This document shows, in pieces, positions 9,244 to 19,599 of a stretch of DNA of 64,000 nt. How positions within the stretch are numbered: the first letter of the stretch is position 1; every line of letters starts with the position of its first letter. The notes beneath the pieces were generated by a model that saw nothing but the letters and a program-made list of their open reading frames with translations, ran no database searches and was not told where the DNA came from. Source of the stretch: Acinetobacter lwoffii (GTDB taxonomy: Bacteria; Pseudomonadota; Gammaproteobacteria; Pseudomonadales; Moraxellaceae); NCBI RefSeq assembly GCF_024129435.1, contig NZ_JAMXXN010000003.1:145400-209399 (forward strand), written 5' to 3'. A program made the translations under genes and the position numbers.

Positions 9244-9996
9244 ATGGGTCAGAAGGTTCATCCAATCGGTATCCGCCTAGGTGTTGTGAAACGTCATAAC
9301 GCTAACTGGTATGCGAATCCGAAACAATACGCTGAATACTTGCTTAAAGATCTTCAAGTTCGTGAGTTTTTGATCAAAAAACTTAAAAACGCGATGATCA
9401 GCAACATTCTTATCGAACGCCCTACAGGCGCTGCTAAAGTAACTATTAGCACTGCTCGTCCAGGTATCGTAATCGGTAAAAAAGGCGAAGATATTGAGAA
9501 ACTACAACGCGAATTGACATCTATCATGGGTGTTCCTGCGCAAGTAAGTATCAATGAAATTGATCGTCCAGACTTAGACGCGCGTCTAGTTGCTGAAGCT
9601 ATCGCTTCTCAATTAGAAAAACGTGTAATGTTCCGTCGTGCTATGAAGCGTGCGGTACAAAACACAATGCGTGCTGGTGCTAAAGGTATCAAAGTAGAAG
9701 TTTCAGGCCGTTTAGGTGGTGCTGAGATTGCTCGTACTGAGTGGTATCGTGAAGGTCGTGTACCTCTACATACGCTTCGTGCAGATATCGACTATGCGAC
9801 TATGCGTGCTGAGACTACTTACGGTACGATCGGTGTTAAAGTTTGGATCTTCCGTGGTGAGATCTTGGGCGGCATGAAACAAGTCATGAACCCAGCTCCA
9901 GCAGAAGAGCGTCCAGCTAAACGCGGTCGTGGTCGTGGTGAAGGTCAAGAGCGTCGTGGTCGTCGCAATGATCGTTCTGCTGAAAAAGGAGAATAA
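9244..9996 (+). CDS. rpsC: 30S ribosomal protein S3
   Basis: A 250-residue S3 at the mRNA entry site. The KH domain is visible as [16 protein letters not shown] near residues 75-90. The C-terminal tail is rich in Arg, Gly and Glu ([20 protein letters not shown]), a longer basic tail than the 233-residue E. coli protein has. Confidence 0.98.
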   Translation: MGQKVHPIGIRLGVVKRHNANWYANPKQYAEYLLKDLQVREFLIKKLKNAMISNILIERPTGAAKVTISTARPGIVIGKKGEDIEKLQRELTSIMGVPAQVSINEIDRPDLDARLVAEAIASQLEKRVMFRRAMKRAVQNTMRAGAKGIKVEVSGRLGGAEIARTEWYREGRVPLHTLRADIDYATMRAETTYGTIGVKVWIFRGEILGGMKQVMNPAPAEERPAKRGRGRGEGQERRGRRNDRSAEKGE

Positions 9997-9999
9997 TCC

Positions 10000-10413
10000 A
10001 TGTTGCAACCTAAGCGTACTAAATTCCGTAAAGTGCAGAAAGGCCGTAACACTGGTCTAGCACACCGCGGTAGCACAGTATCTTTCGGTACTATTGCACT
10101 TAAATCAGTTGAACGTGGTCAAATGACTGCGCGTCAAATTGAAGCAGCGCGTCGTACAATTAGCCGTCGTATTAAGCGTGGTGGTAAGATCTTTATCCGT
10201 GTATTCCCGGACAAACCGATTACTTCTAAGCCTCTTGAAGTGCGTATGGGTAAAGGTAAAGGTTCTGTGGAATATTGGGTTTGCCAAATCAAACCAGGTA
10301 AAGTCTTGTACGAAATTGATGGTGTTAACGAAGAATTGGCTCGCGAAGCGTTTACGCTTGCAGCAGCTAAACTTCCGTTTAAAACCGCTATCGTGACTCG
10401 GACGGTAATGTAA
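10000..10413 (+). CDS. rplP: 50S ribosomal protein L16
   Basis: A 137-residue L16, which organises the A-site tRNA on the large subunit. It starts [17 protein letters not shown] and carries GRIF-equivalent loop [15 protein letters not shown]. The arginine that YcfD hydroxylates in E. coli lies in the conserved VRMGKGKGS region. GGAG sits upstream of the ATG, inside the end of rpsC. Confidence 0.98.
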   Translation: MLQPKRTKFRKVQKGRNTGLAHRGSTVSFGTIALKSVERGQMTARQIEAARRTISRRIKRGGKIFIRVFPDKPITSKPLEVRMGKGKGSVEYWVCQIKPGKVLYEIDGVNEELAREAFTLAAAKLPFKTAIVTRTVM

Positions 10414-10610
10414 TGAAAACTAAAGATCTACGTGAAAAGTCGGTAGAAGAGTTGACAGCTTTGCTTGATGAGCAACAGCTTAACCAATTCCGTCTTCGTA
10501 TGGCGAAAGCAACTGGTCAATTGGGTAAATCGCATGAAGTTGCACTTACTCGTCAGACTATTGCTCGTATTAAGACCCTCCTTACCGAAAAACAGGGGAA
10601 CGGACAATGA
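10413..10610 (+). CDS. rpmC: 50S ribosomal protein L29
   Basis: A 65-residue L29 at the tunnel exit. It is a two-helix protein starting [18 protein letters not shown] with the conserved [12 protein letters not shown] segment. The rplP stop and the rpmC start share one base (TAATG), which implies translational coupling. Confidence 0.97.
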   Translation: MKTKDLREKSVEELTALLDEQQLNQFRLRMAKATGQLGKSHEVALTRQTIARIKTLLTEKQGNGQ

Positions 10611-10864
10611 GTGATAAAACAGTCCGCACGTTAACTGGCAAAGTTGTAAGCGACAAGATGGATAAATCTATCGTTGTTCTTATTGAACGCCAAGTTCAAC
10701 ACCCGTTGTATGGCAAATTAATCCGCCGTTCAACAAAATTACATGCTCATGATGAGAACAACACAGCGAAAGCTGGTGATGTTGTAACCATTAAAGAAAG
10801 CCGCCCAATTTCTAAAACTAAGTCTTGGACTCTAGTTGAAGTTGTTGAAGCAGCTGCTGAGTAA
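10607..10864 (+). CDS. rpsQ: 30S ribosomal protein S17
   Basis: An 85-residue S17, a primary 16S-binding protein with an OB fold. It has [18 protein letters not shown] and [16 protein letters not shown]. It overlaps rpmC by four bases and is the last gene of the S10 section. Confidence 0.97.
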   Translation: MSDKTVRTLTGKVVSDKMDKSIVVLIERQVQHPLYGKLIRRSTKLHAHDENNTAKAGDVVTIKESRPISKTKSWTLVEVVEAAAE

Positions 10865-10885
10865 TTAACGTTCTTGTTGCATCAT

Positions 10886-10929
10886 CGGTCAATTTCGAGT
10901 ACTCTTTGAGCCTTTCGAAATTTCGACCG
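10886..10929 (+). promoter_or_regulatory. Hairpin in the rpsQ-rplN gap
   Basis: CGGTC plus AATTTCGA (10886-10898) pairs with TCGAAATT plus GACCG (10915-10929): 13 base pairs with a two-base bulge. No U tract follows, so it does not look like a simple terminator. It marks the border between the S10 and spc sections. Confidence 0.6.
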
Positions 10930-10955
10930 GTGTTGCTCGGTTTTGGAGTAGGGCA

Positions 10956-11324
10956 ATGATTCAGACCGAAACTATGCTCGACGTAGCAGACAACAGTGGT
11001 GCACGCCGCGTACAATGTATTAAAGTACTTGGTGGCTCGCATCGTCGTTATGCTTCTGTTGGCGACATTATTAAAGTTACTGTAAAAGAAGCAATTCCAC
11101 GCGCACGTGTTAAAAAAGGTGACGTGATGAATGCGGTTGTGGTTCGTACAAAATTCGGTATCCGTCGTGCAGACGGTTCAGTGATTCGTTTCGACGATAA
11201 CGCTGCTGTTATTTTGAACAACAACAAAGCGCCGATTGCAACTCGTATTTTCGGACCAGTGACTCGTGAACTTCGTACTGAACAGTTCATGAAAATTATT
11301 TCATTGGCTCCTGAAGTTCTATAA
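10956..11324 (+). CDS. rplN: 50S ribosomal protein L14
   Basis: A 122-residue L14 at the subunit interface, where RsfS also binds. The conserved [19 protein letters not shown] start and [10 protein letters not shown] are present. It follows a 91-base gap containing a hairpin and is the first gene of the spc section. Confidence 0.98.
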   Translation: MIQTETMLDVADNSGARRVQCIKVLGGSHRRYASVGDIIKVTVKEAIPRARVKKGDVMNAVVVRTKFGIRRADGSVIRFDDNAAVILNNNKAPIATRIFGPVTRELRTEQFMKIISLAPEVL

Positions 11325-11333
11325 GAGGCGATC

Positions 11334-11651
11334 ATGGCTAAGATTAAAAAAGGCGATCAAGTAATTGTGATCGCAGGTAAAGAAAAAGGCAAACAGGGTA
11401 CTGTTCTGTCTGTTTCTAATGACCGTGTTAAGGTTGAAGGCCTTAACTTGGTGAAGAAGCATCAGAAGCCGAACCGTGCTACAGGCGCTGAAGGTAGCGT
11501 TGTAACTCAGGAAGCTTCGCTTCATATTTCAAACGTGGCAGTTTTTAATGCTACAACCCAAAAGGCTGACCGTGTTGGTTACCAAGTGATTGATGGCGTG
11601 AAAACTCGCGTATTCAAATCAAATGGTGAATCAGTGGCGGTAGCGAAGTAA
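11334..11651 (+). CDS. rplX: 50S ribosomal protein L24
   Basis: A 105-residue L24, an assembly initiator. The KOW motif is KGDQVIVIAGKEKGKQGTVL at residues 6-25. The spacing to rplN is nine bases. Confidence 0.98.
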   Translation: MAKIKKGDQVIVIAGKEKGKQGTVLSVSNDRVKVEGLNLVKKHQKPNRATGAEGSVVTQEASLHISNVAVFNATTQKADRVGYQVIDGVKTRVFKSNGESVAVAK

Positions 11652-11667
11652 TAGGTTGATATAGGCC

Positions 11668-12204
11668 ATGGCCAGACTTAAAACACGTTACAACGACGAA
11701 CTTAAAGCTCAATTACAAGAAGTATTGGGTGTTAAGAATGTGATGGAGATTCCTCGCATCACTAAAATCACGATCAACATGGGTGTTGGCGCAGCTGCTG
11801 CTGACAAAAAACTCCTTGATGGTGCTCTTTCAGATATGCAAGCTATCGCTGGTCAAAAACCAGTACTTACGTTAGCTCGTAAATCAATCGCTGGTTTTAA
11901 AATCCGTGATGGTTGGCCGATCGGTTGTAAAGTTACTTTACGCGGCGAACGTATGTACGAATTCTTGGACCGTTTGATCTCGATTGCGATCCCTCGTATC
12001 CGTGACTTCCGTGGTTTCTCTGCGAAATCATTCGACGGTCGTGGTAACTACTCAATGGGTCTTAAGGAGCAAATCATGTTCCCTGAAATCGATTTTGACA
12101 AGATTGATCGTATTCGTGGTATGGATATTACCATTACTACGACTGCTCGCACCGATGACGAAGGCCGTGCGCTTATGCGTGCATTCGGCTTCCCGTTCAA
12201 ATAA
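11668..12204 (+). CDS. rplE: 50S ribosomal protein L5
   Basis: A 178-residue L5 that binds 5S rRNA and contacts the P-site tRNA. It contains [37 protein letters not shown] and the loop RIRDFRGFS. Confidence 0.98.
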   Translation: MARLKTRYNDELKAQLQEVLGVKNVMEIPRITKITINMGVGAAAADKKLLDGALSDMQAIAGQKPVLTLARKSIAGFKIRDGWPIGCKVTLRGERMYEFLDRLISIAIPRIRDFRGFSAKSFDGRGNYSMGLKEQIMFPEIDFDKIDRIRGMDITITTTARTDDEGRALMRAFGFPFK

Positions 12205-12213
12205 GAGGTCGAT

Positions 12214-12519
12214 ATGGCTAAGAAAGGTATGATTAATCGCGAATTGAAACGCGAAGCTACTGTTGCTAAATACGCTGCAAAACGTGCTGAATTAAAAGCT
12301 GTTATTGCAAACGTAAATGCATCAGACGAAGAACGTTTCGAAGCGATGATGAAATTACAAGCATTACCACGTAATGCATCTCCAGTACGTCTACGTAACC
12401 GTTGTGGTTTAACTGGTCGTCCTCATGGTTACTTCCGTAAGTTCGGTTTAAGCCGTAACAAATTACGTGAAACAGTAATGCAAGGTGATGTACCTGGCGT
12501 TGTTAAGGCAAGCTGGTAA
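12214..12519 (+). CDS. rpsN: 30S ribosomal protein S14 (zinc-independent form)
   Basis: A 101-residue S14 of the long form. The region that holds CxxC pairs in zinc-binding S14 reads [21 protein letters not shown], with a single cysteine, so this is the zinc-free paralogue. Confidence 0.98.
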   Translation: MAKKGMINRELKREATVAKYAAKRAELKAVIANVNASDEERFEAMMKLQALPRNASPVRLRNRCGLTGRPHGYFRKFGLSRNKLRETVMQGDVPGVVKASW

Positions 12520-12531
12520 GGAGCACTATAG

Positions 12532-12927
12532 ATGAGTATGCAAGATACCGTTGCCGACATGCTAACACGTGTTCGTAACGCACAAATGGCAAAGAAACAA
12601 ACTGTTTCTATGCCTAATTCTAAGTTGAAGGTAGCAATTGCTAACTTACTTCAACAAGAAGGTTATATTTCAAACGTAGAAGTTGCGGATGCTGAAGGCA
12701 AACCAACTCTTACTTTGACTTTAAAGTATTTCGAAGGCAAACCAGTTATCGAAACTGTGAAGCGCGTAAGCCGTCCAGGTCTACGTCAGTATCGCGGTAA
12801 AGATGCACTTCCTAGCGTTAAGCAAGGTTTAGGTATTGCAATTGTTTCTACAAGCAAAGGCATCATGACTGATCGCGCTGCACGTGCTGCAGGCGTTGGT
12901 GGTGAAGTTATTGCTTTTGTTTCTTAA
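12532..12927 (+). CDS. rpsH: 30S ribosomal protein S8
   Basis: A 131-residue S8. In E. coli it binds 16S rRNA helix 21 and also represses spc-operon translation. It has [15 protein letters not shown] and the C-terminal [27 protein letters not shown] 12532 and ATG 12538 are both possible starts; GGAGC precedes the first. Confidence 0.97.
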   Translation: MSMQDTVADMLTRVRNAQMAKKQTVSMPNSKLKVAIANLLQQEGYISNVEVADAEGKPTLTLTLKYFEGKPVIETVKRVSRPGLRQYRGKDALPSVKQGLGIAIVSTSKGIMTDRAARAAGVGGEVIAFVS

Positions 12928-12940
12928 TAGGTGATTCCTC

Positions 12941-13474
12941 ATGTCTCGTGTGGCTAAAGCCCCAGTAACTGTACCTAACGGTGTAACAGTTACTCAGAAC
13001 GGCCGGCAGGTCGAAGTGAAAGGCACTAAAGGTACATTGTCTTTCAACCTGCATGCGCTGGTCGAGCTTAAACAGGAAGACGGTATTCTAGCTATTGCTC
13101 CAGTACAAGAGTCGAAAGACGCTTGGATGCAAGCTGGTACTGCTCGCGCTGTGCTTAACAACCTTGTAAAAGGTGTTAGCGAAGGTTTCGAACGTAAGTT
13201 ACAGCTTATCGGTGTTGGTTATAAAGCTGCGGTTAAAGGTGACGTTGTTCATCTTAACCTTGGTTTCTCTCATCCGATCGATTATGCACTTCCTGCAGGT
13301 GTAACTGCTGAAACTCCAACTGCAACTGAAATCATTCTTAAATCTGCTGATAAAGCAGCTTTAGGACAGGTTGCTGCAGATATCCGTGGTTACCGTCCAC
13401 CAGAGCCATATAAAGGCAAAGGTGTTCGTTATTCTGACGAAGTTGTACTTCGTAAAGAAGCTAAGAAGAAATAA
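12941..13474 (+). CDS. rplF: 50S ribosomal protein L6
   Basis: A 177-residue L6 at the base of the L7/L12 stalk. It has two similar domains: [17 protein letters not shown] at the front and the C-terminal [19 protein letters not shown] signature. Confidence 0.98.
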   Translation: MSRVAKAPVTVPNGVTVTQNGRQVEVKGTKGTLSFNLHALVELKQEDGILAIAPVQESKDAWMQAGTARAVLNNLVKGVSEGFERKLQLIGVGYKAAVKGDVVHLNLGFSHPIDYALPAGVTAETPTATEIILKSADKAALGQVAADIRGYRPPEPYKGKGVRYSDEVVLRKEAKKK

Positions 13475-13488
13475 GGCGCGAGGTTCTT

Positions 13489-13839
13489 ATGAACGAAAAG
13501 AAACAATCCCGTTTGCGTCGTGCGAAAAGCACACGCTTGCACATCCGTGCATTGGGTGCGACTCGTTTGTGTGTAAACCGCACTCCGCGTCACATCTATG
13601 CTCAAGTTATCTCTGCAGATGGTGGCAAAGTATTAGCGCAAGCTTCTACTTTAGACACTACTCTACGTGCGGGTACAACTGGTAACGTTGAAGCAGCTCA
13701 AAAAGTAGGTGCTTTAATCGCAGAACGCGCTAAAGCAGCTGGTGTTACTAAAGTTGCATTTGACCGTTCTGGTTTTAAATATCATGGTCGTATCAAAGCC
13801 TTGGCTGATGCTGCTCGTGAAAACGGCTTGGAGTTCTAA
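13489..13839 (+). CDS. rplR: 50S ribosomal protein L18
   Basis: A 116-residue L18, a 5S rRNA-binding protein. It has [16 protein letters not shown] at the N-terminus and [20 protein letters not shown] at the C-terminus. Confidence 0.98.
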   Translation: MNEKKQSRLRRAKSTRLHIRALGATRLCVNRTPRHIYAQVISADGGKVLAQASTLDTTLRAGTTGNVEAAQKVGALIAERAKAAGVTKVAFDRSGFKYHGRIKALADAARENGLEF

Positions 13840-13841
13840 TC

Positions 13842-14339
13842 ATGGCTAAAGTTGAACAAAACGAAGGTCTTGTTGAAAAGCTGGTTGCCGTTGATCGTGT
13901 AGCCAAAGTTGTTAAGGGTGGTCGTATCTTCTCTTTCACAGCATTAACTGTTGTGGGTGATGGTAATGGTCGCGTAGGTTTTGGTCGTGGTAAAGCACGT
14001 GAAGTTCCAGCTGCTATCTCTAAAGCACTTGAAGCTGCTCGTCGCAATATGATTACTGTTGACCTTGTTGATGGTACGTTACAGCACCCAATTCATGCAC
14101 GTCACGGCGCTAGCCGCGTATTCATGCAGCCTGCCTCTGAAGGTACAGGTGTAATTGCTGGTGGCGCTATGCGTGCAGTTCTAGAAGCTGTAGGCGTACG
14201 TAACGTGTTGACTAAATGCCGTGGTTCTACTAACGCTGCTAACGTAGTAAACGCAACTTTCAATGGTTTGCGTGATATGACTACTCCTGAAAAGGTTGCT
14301 GCGAAACGTGGTCTTTCAGTAGAACAAATTCAAGGGTAA
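13842..14339 (+). CDS. rpsE: 30S ribosomal protein S5
   Basis: A 165-residue S5, part of the mRNA helicase site and the fidelity centre. The dsRNA-binding-like domain has [19 protein letters not shown] and [17 protein letters not shown]. The spacing to rplR is two bases. Confidence 0.98.
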   Translation: MAKVEQNEGLVEKLVAVDRVAKVVKGGRIFSFTALTVVGDGNGRVGFGRGKAREVPAAISKALEAARRNMITVDLVDGTLQHPIHARHGASRVFMQPASEGTGVIAGGAMRAVLEAVGVRNVLTKCRGSTNAANVVNATFNGLRDMTTPEKVAAKRGLSVEQIQG

Positions 14340-14345
14340 TCAATC

Positions 14346-14522
14346 ATGAAAACGATTAAAGTTACCCAGACTAAATCTGCATCGCACCGCTTGAAAAATC
14401 ACAAGCTTAGCCTGCAAGGTTTAGGTCTGCGTCGTATTGGTCATACTGTAGAAGTGTTAGACACACCTTCTAACCGTGGTATGATCAACCAAGTCTACTA
14501 TATGGTTAGTGTAGAGGAATAA
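14346..14522 (+). CDS. rpmD: 50S ribosomal protein L30
   Basis: A 58-residue protein read directly from the sequence: it starts [20 protein letters not shown] and contains [20 protein letters not shown], the L30 signature. It sits between rpsE and rplO with gaps of six and three bases, in the conserved spc order. Confidence 0.97.
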   Translation: MKTIKVTQTKSASHRLKNHKLSLQGLGLRRIGHTVEVLDTPSNRGMINQVYYMVSVEE

Positions 14523-14525
14523 GCC

Positions 14526-14966
14526 ATGACTCTGCGTTTAAATACAATTGCACCTGCAGAAGGTGCTAAACGTGATAACCTTCGTTTAGGCCGTGGTATC
14601 GGTTCTGGCGTTGGTAAGACCGGTGGCCGTGGTGTCAAAGGTCAAAACTCACGTAAGAGCGGTGGTACTCGTCCAGGTTTCGAAGGCGGTCAAACAGCAC
14701 TTTACCGTCGTTTGCCTAAATTCGGCTTCACTAGCCAATTGGCTTTGAAAACTGCTGAAGTACGTTTATCTGAGCTTGCTAAAGTTGAAGGCGACATCGT
14801 GTCTCTTGAAACTTTAAAAGCTGCGAACGTTGTACGTAAAGACATGATCCGTGCTCGTATCGTACTTTCTGGTGAAATTACTCGTGCATTCACTGTTCAA
14901 GGTGTTGCATTGACTAAAGGCGCTAAAGCTGCTGTTGAAGCTGCTGGCGGCAAAGTCGAGGAGTAA
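14526..14966 (+). CDS. rplO: 50S ribosomal protein L15
   Basis: A 146-residue L15. The glycine-rich N-terminal extension [19 protein letters not shown] is typical, followed by [15 protein letters not shown] and a globular C-terminal half ending AAGGKVEE. Confidence 0.98.
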   Translation: MTLRLNTIAPAEGAKRDNLRLGRGIGSGVGKTGGRGVKGQNSRKSGGTRPGFEGGQTALYRRLPKFGFTSQLALKTAEVRLSELAKVEGDIVSLETLKAANVVRKDMIRARIVLSGEITRAFTVQGVALTKGAKAAVEAAGGKVEE

Positions 14967-14972
14967 TCCCCA

Positions 14973-16331
14973 GTGTCTATGACTCCTAGTTCTTCAGGTC
15001 ATGTCAACATGATGAAAGGCCAACCATTTCATGTGAAATACCGTGAAATTATTCGTCGAATGATGTTTCTCATTGGTGCGTTGTTGGTGTTTCGACTAGG
15101 AGCGCATATTCCAGTACCAGGCATCAATAATGCTGCGTTAGAAAACTTGTTTAATGCAAACCAAGGTACCATCCTTGGTTTGTTTAACATGTTTTCTGGT
15201 GGTGCATTAGAACGAATGTCTATTCTTGCTCTCGGGATCATGCCATACATCTCTGCGTCGATTATCGTGCAGTTGATGTCAACTGTGGTTCCTTCGCTGG
15301 AAGCTTTAAAGAAAGAAGGCGAGCAAGGCAAACGTAAAATTAATCAATACACACGACAAGGTACATTATTCTTAGCGCTGGTACAGGCGATAGGTATGTG
15401 TGCAGGCCTGATCAGTCAGGGGATTACCCTGAATACTGGTTTGGCTTTTTATGTTCCTGCAGTAACCTCACTGGTTGCGGGGACCATGTTCTTGATGTGG
15501 TTGGGTGAACAGATTACCGAGCGTGGGGTGGGAAATGGTATTTCCATGATCATCTTCGCGGGTATTGTTGCCGGATTGCCTAATCTGATTATGCAATCTT
15601 TCTCCTCTGTAGATAATGGCCAGACCAGCCTGATTGGCTTGGTAATTTTTGGTTTGTTATCTCTGGGTGTTTTGGCAGCGATCGTGTTTATTGAGAAAGC
15701 GCAGCGTCGTATTCCGGTAAACTACGCTCAAAAACAACAAGGTCGTCGTGTATTTACTGCACAGCAGACACATTTGCCATTAAAAATTAATATGGCGGGT
15801 GTGATTCCGGCAATTTTTGCCAGCTCATTACTTTTGTTCCCTGCGAGCTTAGGTCAGTGGGTGGGTAGTGCAGATCCAAATGCTGGATTTATTAAGCGTA
15901 GCCTGCAAGATGTAGCATTGGTATTGTCGCCTGGTCAGCCGTTGTATTTGGTGCTCTTTGGTGCGTTAATTATCTTTTTCTGTTACTTCTATACAGCACT
16001 GGTATTTAGTCCTAAAGAAGTGTCAGAGAACTTGAAACGCAGCGGAGCTTACGTGCCTGGTATACGTCCAGGTGAGCAAACTGCTCGTTACTTAGATCAT
16101 ATTCTCAATCGTTTGACATTTATTGGCGCGATTTACATCGCAGTCATTTGTTTGATGCCGATGGTATTGCAAAGTTCATTTGGTATTCCATTCTATTTGG
16201 GTGGTACCTCTTTGCTGATTGTTGTGGTGGTAGTGATGGACTTTATGGCTCAGCTGCAATCACACCTCACTTCGCACCAATACGATAATCAAACGTTAAT
16301 GAGAAAAACGACTGCTCATCCTAAGGGATAA
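14973..16331 (+). CDS. secY: Sec translocon channel SecY
   Basis: A 452-residue inner-membrane protein with ten hydrophobic segments that forms the protein-conducting channel with SecE and SecG. Visible family marks are [12 protein letters not shown], the plug region [23 protein letters not shown] (read in two parts) and the cytoplasmic loop [24 protein letters not shown]. It starts at GTG 14973 after GAGGAG; an ATG two codons later (14979) is an alternative. Confidence 0.97.
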   Translation: MSMTPSSSGHVNMMKGQPFHVKYREIIRRMMFLIGALLVFRLGAHIPVPGINNAALENLFNANQGTILGLFNMFSGGALERMSILALGIMPYISASIIVQLMSTVVPSLEALKKEGEQGKRKINQYTRQGTLFLALVQAIGMCAGLISQGITLNTGLAFYVPAVTSLVAGTMFLMWLGEQITERGVGNGISMIIFAGIVAGLPNLIMQSFSSVDNGQTSLIGLVIFGLLSLGVLAAIVFIEKAQRRIPVNYAQKQQGRRVFTAQQTHLPLKINMAGVIPAIFASSLLLFPASLGQWVGSADPNAGFIKRSLQDVALVLSPGQPLYLVLFGALIIFFCYFYTALVFSPKEVSENLKRSGAYVPGIRPGEQTARYLDHILNRLTFIGAIYIAVICLMPMVLQSSFGIPFYLGGTSLLIVVVVVMDFMAQLQSHLTSHQYDNQTLMRKTTAHPKG

Positions 16332-16350
16332 GCGCACTTGAGGTTTCATC

Positions 16351-16467
16351 ATGAAAGTACAAGCTTCTGTTAAGAAAATTTGTGGTAGCTGTAAAGTTAT
16401 CCGTCGTAATGGGGTTATCCGCGTAATTTGTAGCGCAGAACCTCGTCATAAGCAGCGTCAAGGTTAA
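16351..16467 (+). CDS. rpmJ: 50S ribosomal protein L36 (zinc form)
   Basis: A 38-residue protein read from the sequence, [19 protein letters not shown] at the start. The zinc ligands C11, C14, C27 and H33 are all present, so this is the C+ form. It occupies the conserved slot between secY and rpsM. Confidence 0.97.
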
Positions 16468-16482
16468 TCTGATTAAGACCTG

Positions 16483-16539
16483 TTGATTTCTGTAGGCGAA
16501 TTAGGTTATTATCCGCCCCTCAAGATTTTTGTGGGGCGG
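16483..16539 (+). promoter_or_regulatory. Alpha-operon promoter and hairpin before rpsM
   Basis: TTGATT (16483-16488), an 18-base spacer and TATTAT (16507-16512), followed at once by a 7-base-pair GC stem CCGCCCC/GGGGCGG (16513-16519 with 16533-16539). In E. coli S4 represses this operon through a leader pseudoknot. The hairpin here may serve the same purpose or attenuate read-through from spc; both are inference. Confidence 0.6.
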
Positions 16540-16572
16540 TTGATTATCTACTGCCTTTTTGGAGAAAATTGA

Positions 16573-16929
16573 ATGGCTCGTATTGCCGGTGTAAACATTC
16601 CGGATAACAAGCACGCTGTTATCTCTCTAACGTATATCTTTGGTATTGGTCGCCATACTTCAAAAGCTATCTTAGCTGCTGCTGGTATTGCTCCAACTAC
16701 TAAGATCCGTGAATTAGATGACGCTCAGCTTGATGCGATTCGTGCAGAAGTTGCTAAGGTTCCGACCGAAGGTGATTTACGTCGCGAAATTTCCATGAAC
16801 ATTAAACGTTTAATGGATTTAGGCTGCTACCGCGGTCTTCGTCATCGTCGCAGCTTGCCTGTCCGCGGTCAACGCACCAAAACTAACGCTCGTACCCGTA
16901 AAGGTCCGCGCAAACCTATTAAGAAATAA
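16573..16929 (+). CDS. rpsM: 30S ribosomal protein S13
   Basis: A 118-residue S13 of the head, forming inter-subunit bridges. It has [22 protein letters not shown] at the front (two parts) and the basic tail [21 protein letters not shown]. The last residues GPRKPIKK are typical. Confidence 0.98.
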   Translation: MARIAGVNIPDNKHAVISLTYIFGIGRHTSKAILAAAGIAPTTKIRELDDAQLDAIRAEVAKVPTEGDLRREISMNIKRLMDLGCYRGLRHRRSLPVRGQRTKTNARTRKGPRKPIKK

Positions 16930-16948
16930 GATTTCTGGAAGCTAAAAG

Positions 16949-17335
16949 ATGGCTAAAGATACTCGCGCACGCAAGAAGGTCACTCGTACCGTCTCTGAAG
17001 GTGTCGCACACATTCACGCTTCTTTTAATAACACCATTGTGACTATTACCGATCGTCAAGGTAATGCACTGGCTTGGGCCACTTCAGGTGGACAAGGCTT
17101 CCGTGGATCACGTAAATCAACTCCGTTCGCTGCTCAGGTAGCTGCTGAAGTTGCTGGTAAAGCTGCTTTAGACTACGGTTTGAAAAACTTGGACGTCCTT
17201 GTAAAAGGTCCTGGTCCTGGTCGTGAATCTGCGGTTCGTGCTTTAGGTGCAGTGGGTTATAAAATTAACAGCATTACCGATGTGACGCCAATCCCGCACA
17301 ACGGTTGCCGTCCACCTAAAAAACGTCGCGTGTAA
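16949..17335 (+). CDS. rpsK: 30S ribosomal protein S11
   Basis: A 128-residue S11 of the platform. It has the [20 protein letters not shown] block and the C-terminal [18 protein letters not shown] signature, including the Asn-Gly that forms isoaspartate in E. coli. Confidence 0.98.
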   Translation: MAKDTRARKKVTRTVSEGVAHIHASFNNTIVTITDRQGNALAWATSGGQGFRGSRKSTPFAAQVAAEVAGKAALDYGLKNLDVLVKGPGPGRESAVRALGAVGYKINSITDVTPIPHNGCRPPKKRRV

Positions 17336-17347
17336 GGAGAAACATTC

Positions 17348-17974
17348 ATGGCTCGTTATATTGGTCCAAAATGCAAACTCTCTCGTCGCGAAGGGACAGA
17401 CCTGCAACTTAAATCAGGCGTTAAACCGTTTGATGTTAAGACAAAAAAACATGCGAAAGTTCCTGGCCAACACGGCGGGGCTCGTGGTGGTAAACAATCT
17501 GAGTACTCACTACAATTACGTGAAAAACAAAAAGTACGTCGCATGTACGGTGTTTTAGAGCGTCAATTTAGTAACTACTATAAAGAAGCTGCTCGTGTTA
17601 AAGGCGCAACTGGTGAAAACCTGTTGAAGCTACTTGAAAGCCGTCTTGATAACGTTGTTTATCGTATGGGTTTCGGTTCTACTCGTGCAGAAGCTCGTCA
17701 GTTAGTATCTCACCGTAGCATCACTTTGAATGGCCGTCGTGTTAACATTGCGTCTATCCAAGTTAAAGCGGGTGATGTGATCGCAGTTCACGAAGGCGCT
17801 AAGCAACAATTACGTATCAAAAACGCAATTGAATTAGCTACTCAACGTGGCATGCCTTCTTGGATGGAAATTGACCATTCTAAATTAGAAGGTACGTTCA
17901 AAGCTGCACCGGATCGTTCTGATTTACCTGCTGAAATCAACGAAAGCTTGATTGTAGAATTGTATTCTAAATAA
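17348..17974 (+). CDS. rpsD: 30S ribosomal protein S4
   Basis: A 208-residue S4, a primary assembly and fidelity protein and, in E. coli, the alpha-operon repressor. The S4 RNA-binding domain is [24 protein letters not shown]. The N-terminus has one cysteine ([11 protein letters not shown]), so it is not the zinc-knuckle form. Confidence 0.98.
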   Translation: MARYIGPKCKLSRREGTDLQLKSGVKPFDVKTKKHAKVPGQHGGARGGKQSEYSLQLREKQKVRRMYGVLERQFSNYYKEAARVKGATGENLLKLLESRLDNVVYRMGFGSTRAEARQLVSHRSITLNGRRVNIASIQVKAGDVIAVHEGAKQQLRIKNAIELATQRGMPSWMEIDHSKLEGTFKAAPDRSDLPAEINESLIVELYSK

Positions 17975-17990
17975 TCCTTGAGGAAGCAAT

Positions 17991-18998
17991 ATGACGCGTA
18001 CTGCAAATGAGTTTCTAACTCCGCAAGCGATCAAGGTCGAAGCGGCAAGCGGGACCTCGGCAAAAGTTATTCTAGAACCATTAGAGCGTGGCTTTGGTCA
18101 TACTCTTGGTAATGCTTTACGTCGCATCCTTCTTTCTTCTCTACCTGGCGCAGCTGTGGTAGAAGTTGAGATTGAAGGGGTCGAGCACGAGTACAGTACT
18201 TTGGAAGGCTTGCAGCAGGACATCGTCGAGCTCTTGCTGAACCTAAAAGGATTGTCGATTAAGCTGTTCGATCAAAATGAAGCTTATTTAACATTAGAGA
18301 AACAAGGTGCAGGCGACGTAACTGCGGCTGACCTTCGTTTACCTCATAATGTTGAAGTGGTTAACCCTGAACATTTGATCGGTACTTTAAGTGCCTCAGG
18401 CTCATTGAAAATGCGTCTGAAAGTGGCTCAAGGTCGTGGCTACGAGACTTCTGATTCACGCTTCCCTGAAGGCGAAACTCGCCCAGTGGGTCGCTTGCAG
18501 TTAGATGCGTCTTACAGCCCAATCAAACGTGTTTCATACACCGTGGAAAACGCGCGTGTAGAACAACGTACTGACCTTGATAAACTGATCATTGATCTTG
18601 AAACTAACGGTACTGTAGATCCTGAAGAAGCGATCCGCAAAGCTGCAACTATTTTGCAGCAACAAATTGCGATCTTCGTTGACCTTCAGAAAGATCAAGC
18701 ACCTGTTGCTCAAGAGCCTCGTGAAGAAGTTGACCCAATCTTGCTTCGCCCAGTAGATGATCTAGAGCTAACTGTTCGTTCTGCTAACTGTTTGAAAGCA
18801 GAAAACATTTACTACATTGGTGATCTTGTACAGCGTACCGAAGTTGAGTTGCTTAAAACTCCTAACTTGGGTAAAAAATCGCTTACTGAGATCAAAGATG
18901 TTCTGGCTTCTAAAGGCTTACAACTCGGCATGCGTTTAGAGAACTGGCCACCGGCTAGTCTCCGTATGGACGATCGTTTCGCCTATCGTAGCCGTTAA
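17991..18998 (+). CDS. rpoA: RNA polymerase alpha subunit
   Basis: A 335-residue alpha subunit. The N-terminal dimerisation domain has [17 protein letters not shown] near residues 36-52. A linker leads to the C-terminal domain with [22 protein letters not shown] and [16 protein letters not shown], the surface that binds UP elements and activators. The length is close to the 329 residues of E. coli. Confidence 0.99.
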   Translation: MTRTANEFLTPQAIKVEAASGTSAKVILEPLERGFGHTLGNALRRILLSSLPGAAVVEVEIEGVEHEYSTLEGLQQDIVELLLNLKGLSIKLFDQNEAYLTLEKQGAGDVTAADLRLPHNVEVVNPEHLIGTLSASGSLKMRLKVAQGRGYETSDSRFPEGETRPVGRLQLDASYSPIKRVSYTVENARVEQRTDLDKLIIDLETNGTVDPEEAIRKAATILQQQIAIFVDLQKDQAPVAQEPREEVDPILLRPVDDLELTVRSANCLKAENIYYIGDLVQRTEVELLKTPNLGKKSLTEIKDVLASKGLQLGMRLENWPPASLRMDDRFAYRSR

Positions 18999-19016
18999 TT
19001 AAGTAGGACTATCACC

Positions 19017-19382
19017 ATGCGTCATCGTAATAGTGGTGTGAAATTAGGCCGTACAAGCAGTCATCGTAAAGCGATGTTCCAAAACATGGCTAACTCTTTG
19101 TTCGAGCACGAGTTGATCAAAACAACTGTGCCTAAAGCAAAAGAGTTACGTCGTGTAGCTGAGCCTTTAATCACTTTAGCTAAAAACGATACAGTAGCAA
19201 ACCGTCGTTTGGCGTTTGCTCGTACTCGTTCAGCAGCAACTGTTGGTAAATTATTTACCATTCTTGGCCCTCGTTACAAAGAGCGTAACGGCGGTTATCT
19301 ACGTGTTCTTAAAGCGGGCTTCCGTGCAGGTGATGCTGCACCGATGGCTTACGTTGAGCTAGTAGATCGCGAAGTTAACTAA
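19017..19382 (+). CDS. rplQ: 50S ribosomal protein L17
   Basis: A 121-residue L17 at the tunnel exit. It has [25 protein letters not shown] and the C-terminal [22 protein letters not shown] (both read in parts). It is the last gene of the superoperon and is followed by a terminator. Confidence 0.98.
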   Translation: MRHRNSGVKLGRTSSHRKAMFQNMANSLFEHELIKTTVPKAKELRRVAEPLITLAKNDTVANRRLAFARTRSAATVGKLFTILGPRYKERNGGYLRVLKAGFRAGDAAPMAYVELVDREVN

Positions 19383-19410
19383 TTTCGTGAAGAATAACGT
19401 AAGTTGTTCG

Positions 19411-19441
19411 AAAAGGTCGGTTGAATAAACCGGCCTTTTTT
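19411..19441 (+). terminator. Terminator of the ribosomal superoperon
   Basis: AAGGTCGGTT / AACCGGCCTT stem (one G-U pair) with a short loop, then a run of T. It follows the rplQ stop by 29 bases. Confidence 0.88.
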
Positions 19442-19530
19442 AATGCCTGTATATTTTAATTTAAAGTGATTGAGTTCAACATAACTGATCTGGCCTGAAA
19501 AGATAAAAAAATAGTGGCTTTTTAATGAAC

Positions 19531-19559
19531 TTGACATTGTGTATTGTCAGTTTTGTGAT
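19531..19559 (+). promoter_or_regulatory. Candidate promoter with inverted repeat, upstream of the monooxygenase
   Basis: A consensus -35 TTGACA (19531-19536), 17 bases, then TGTGAT. The -35 overlaps an inverted repeat TGACA-N8-TGTCA (19532-19549), a possible repressor operator in the spacer. The regulator is not in the window. Confidence 0.5.
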
Positions 19560-19599
19560 TTAATAAAAACAGATAGCATCGCTTAGGTAAAAGAACAAC

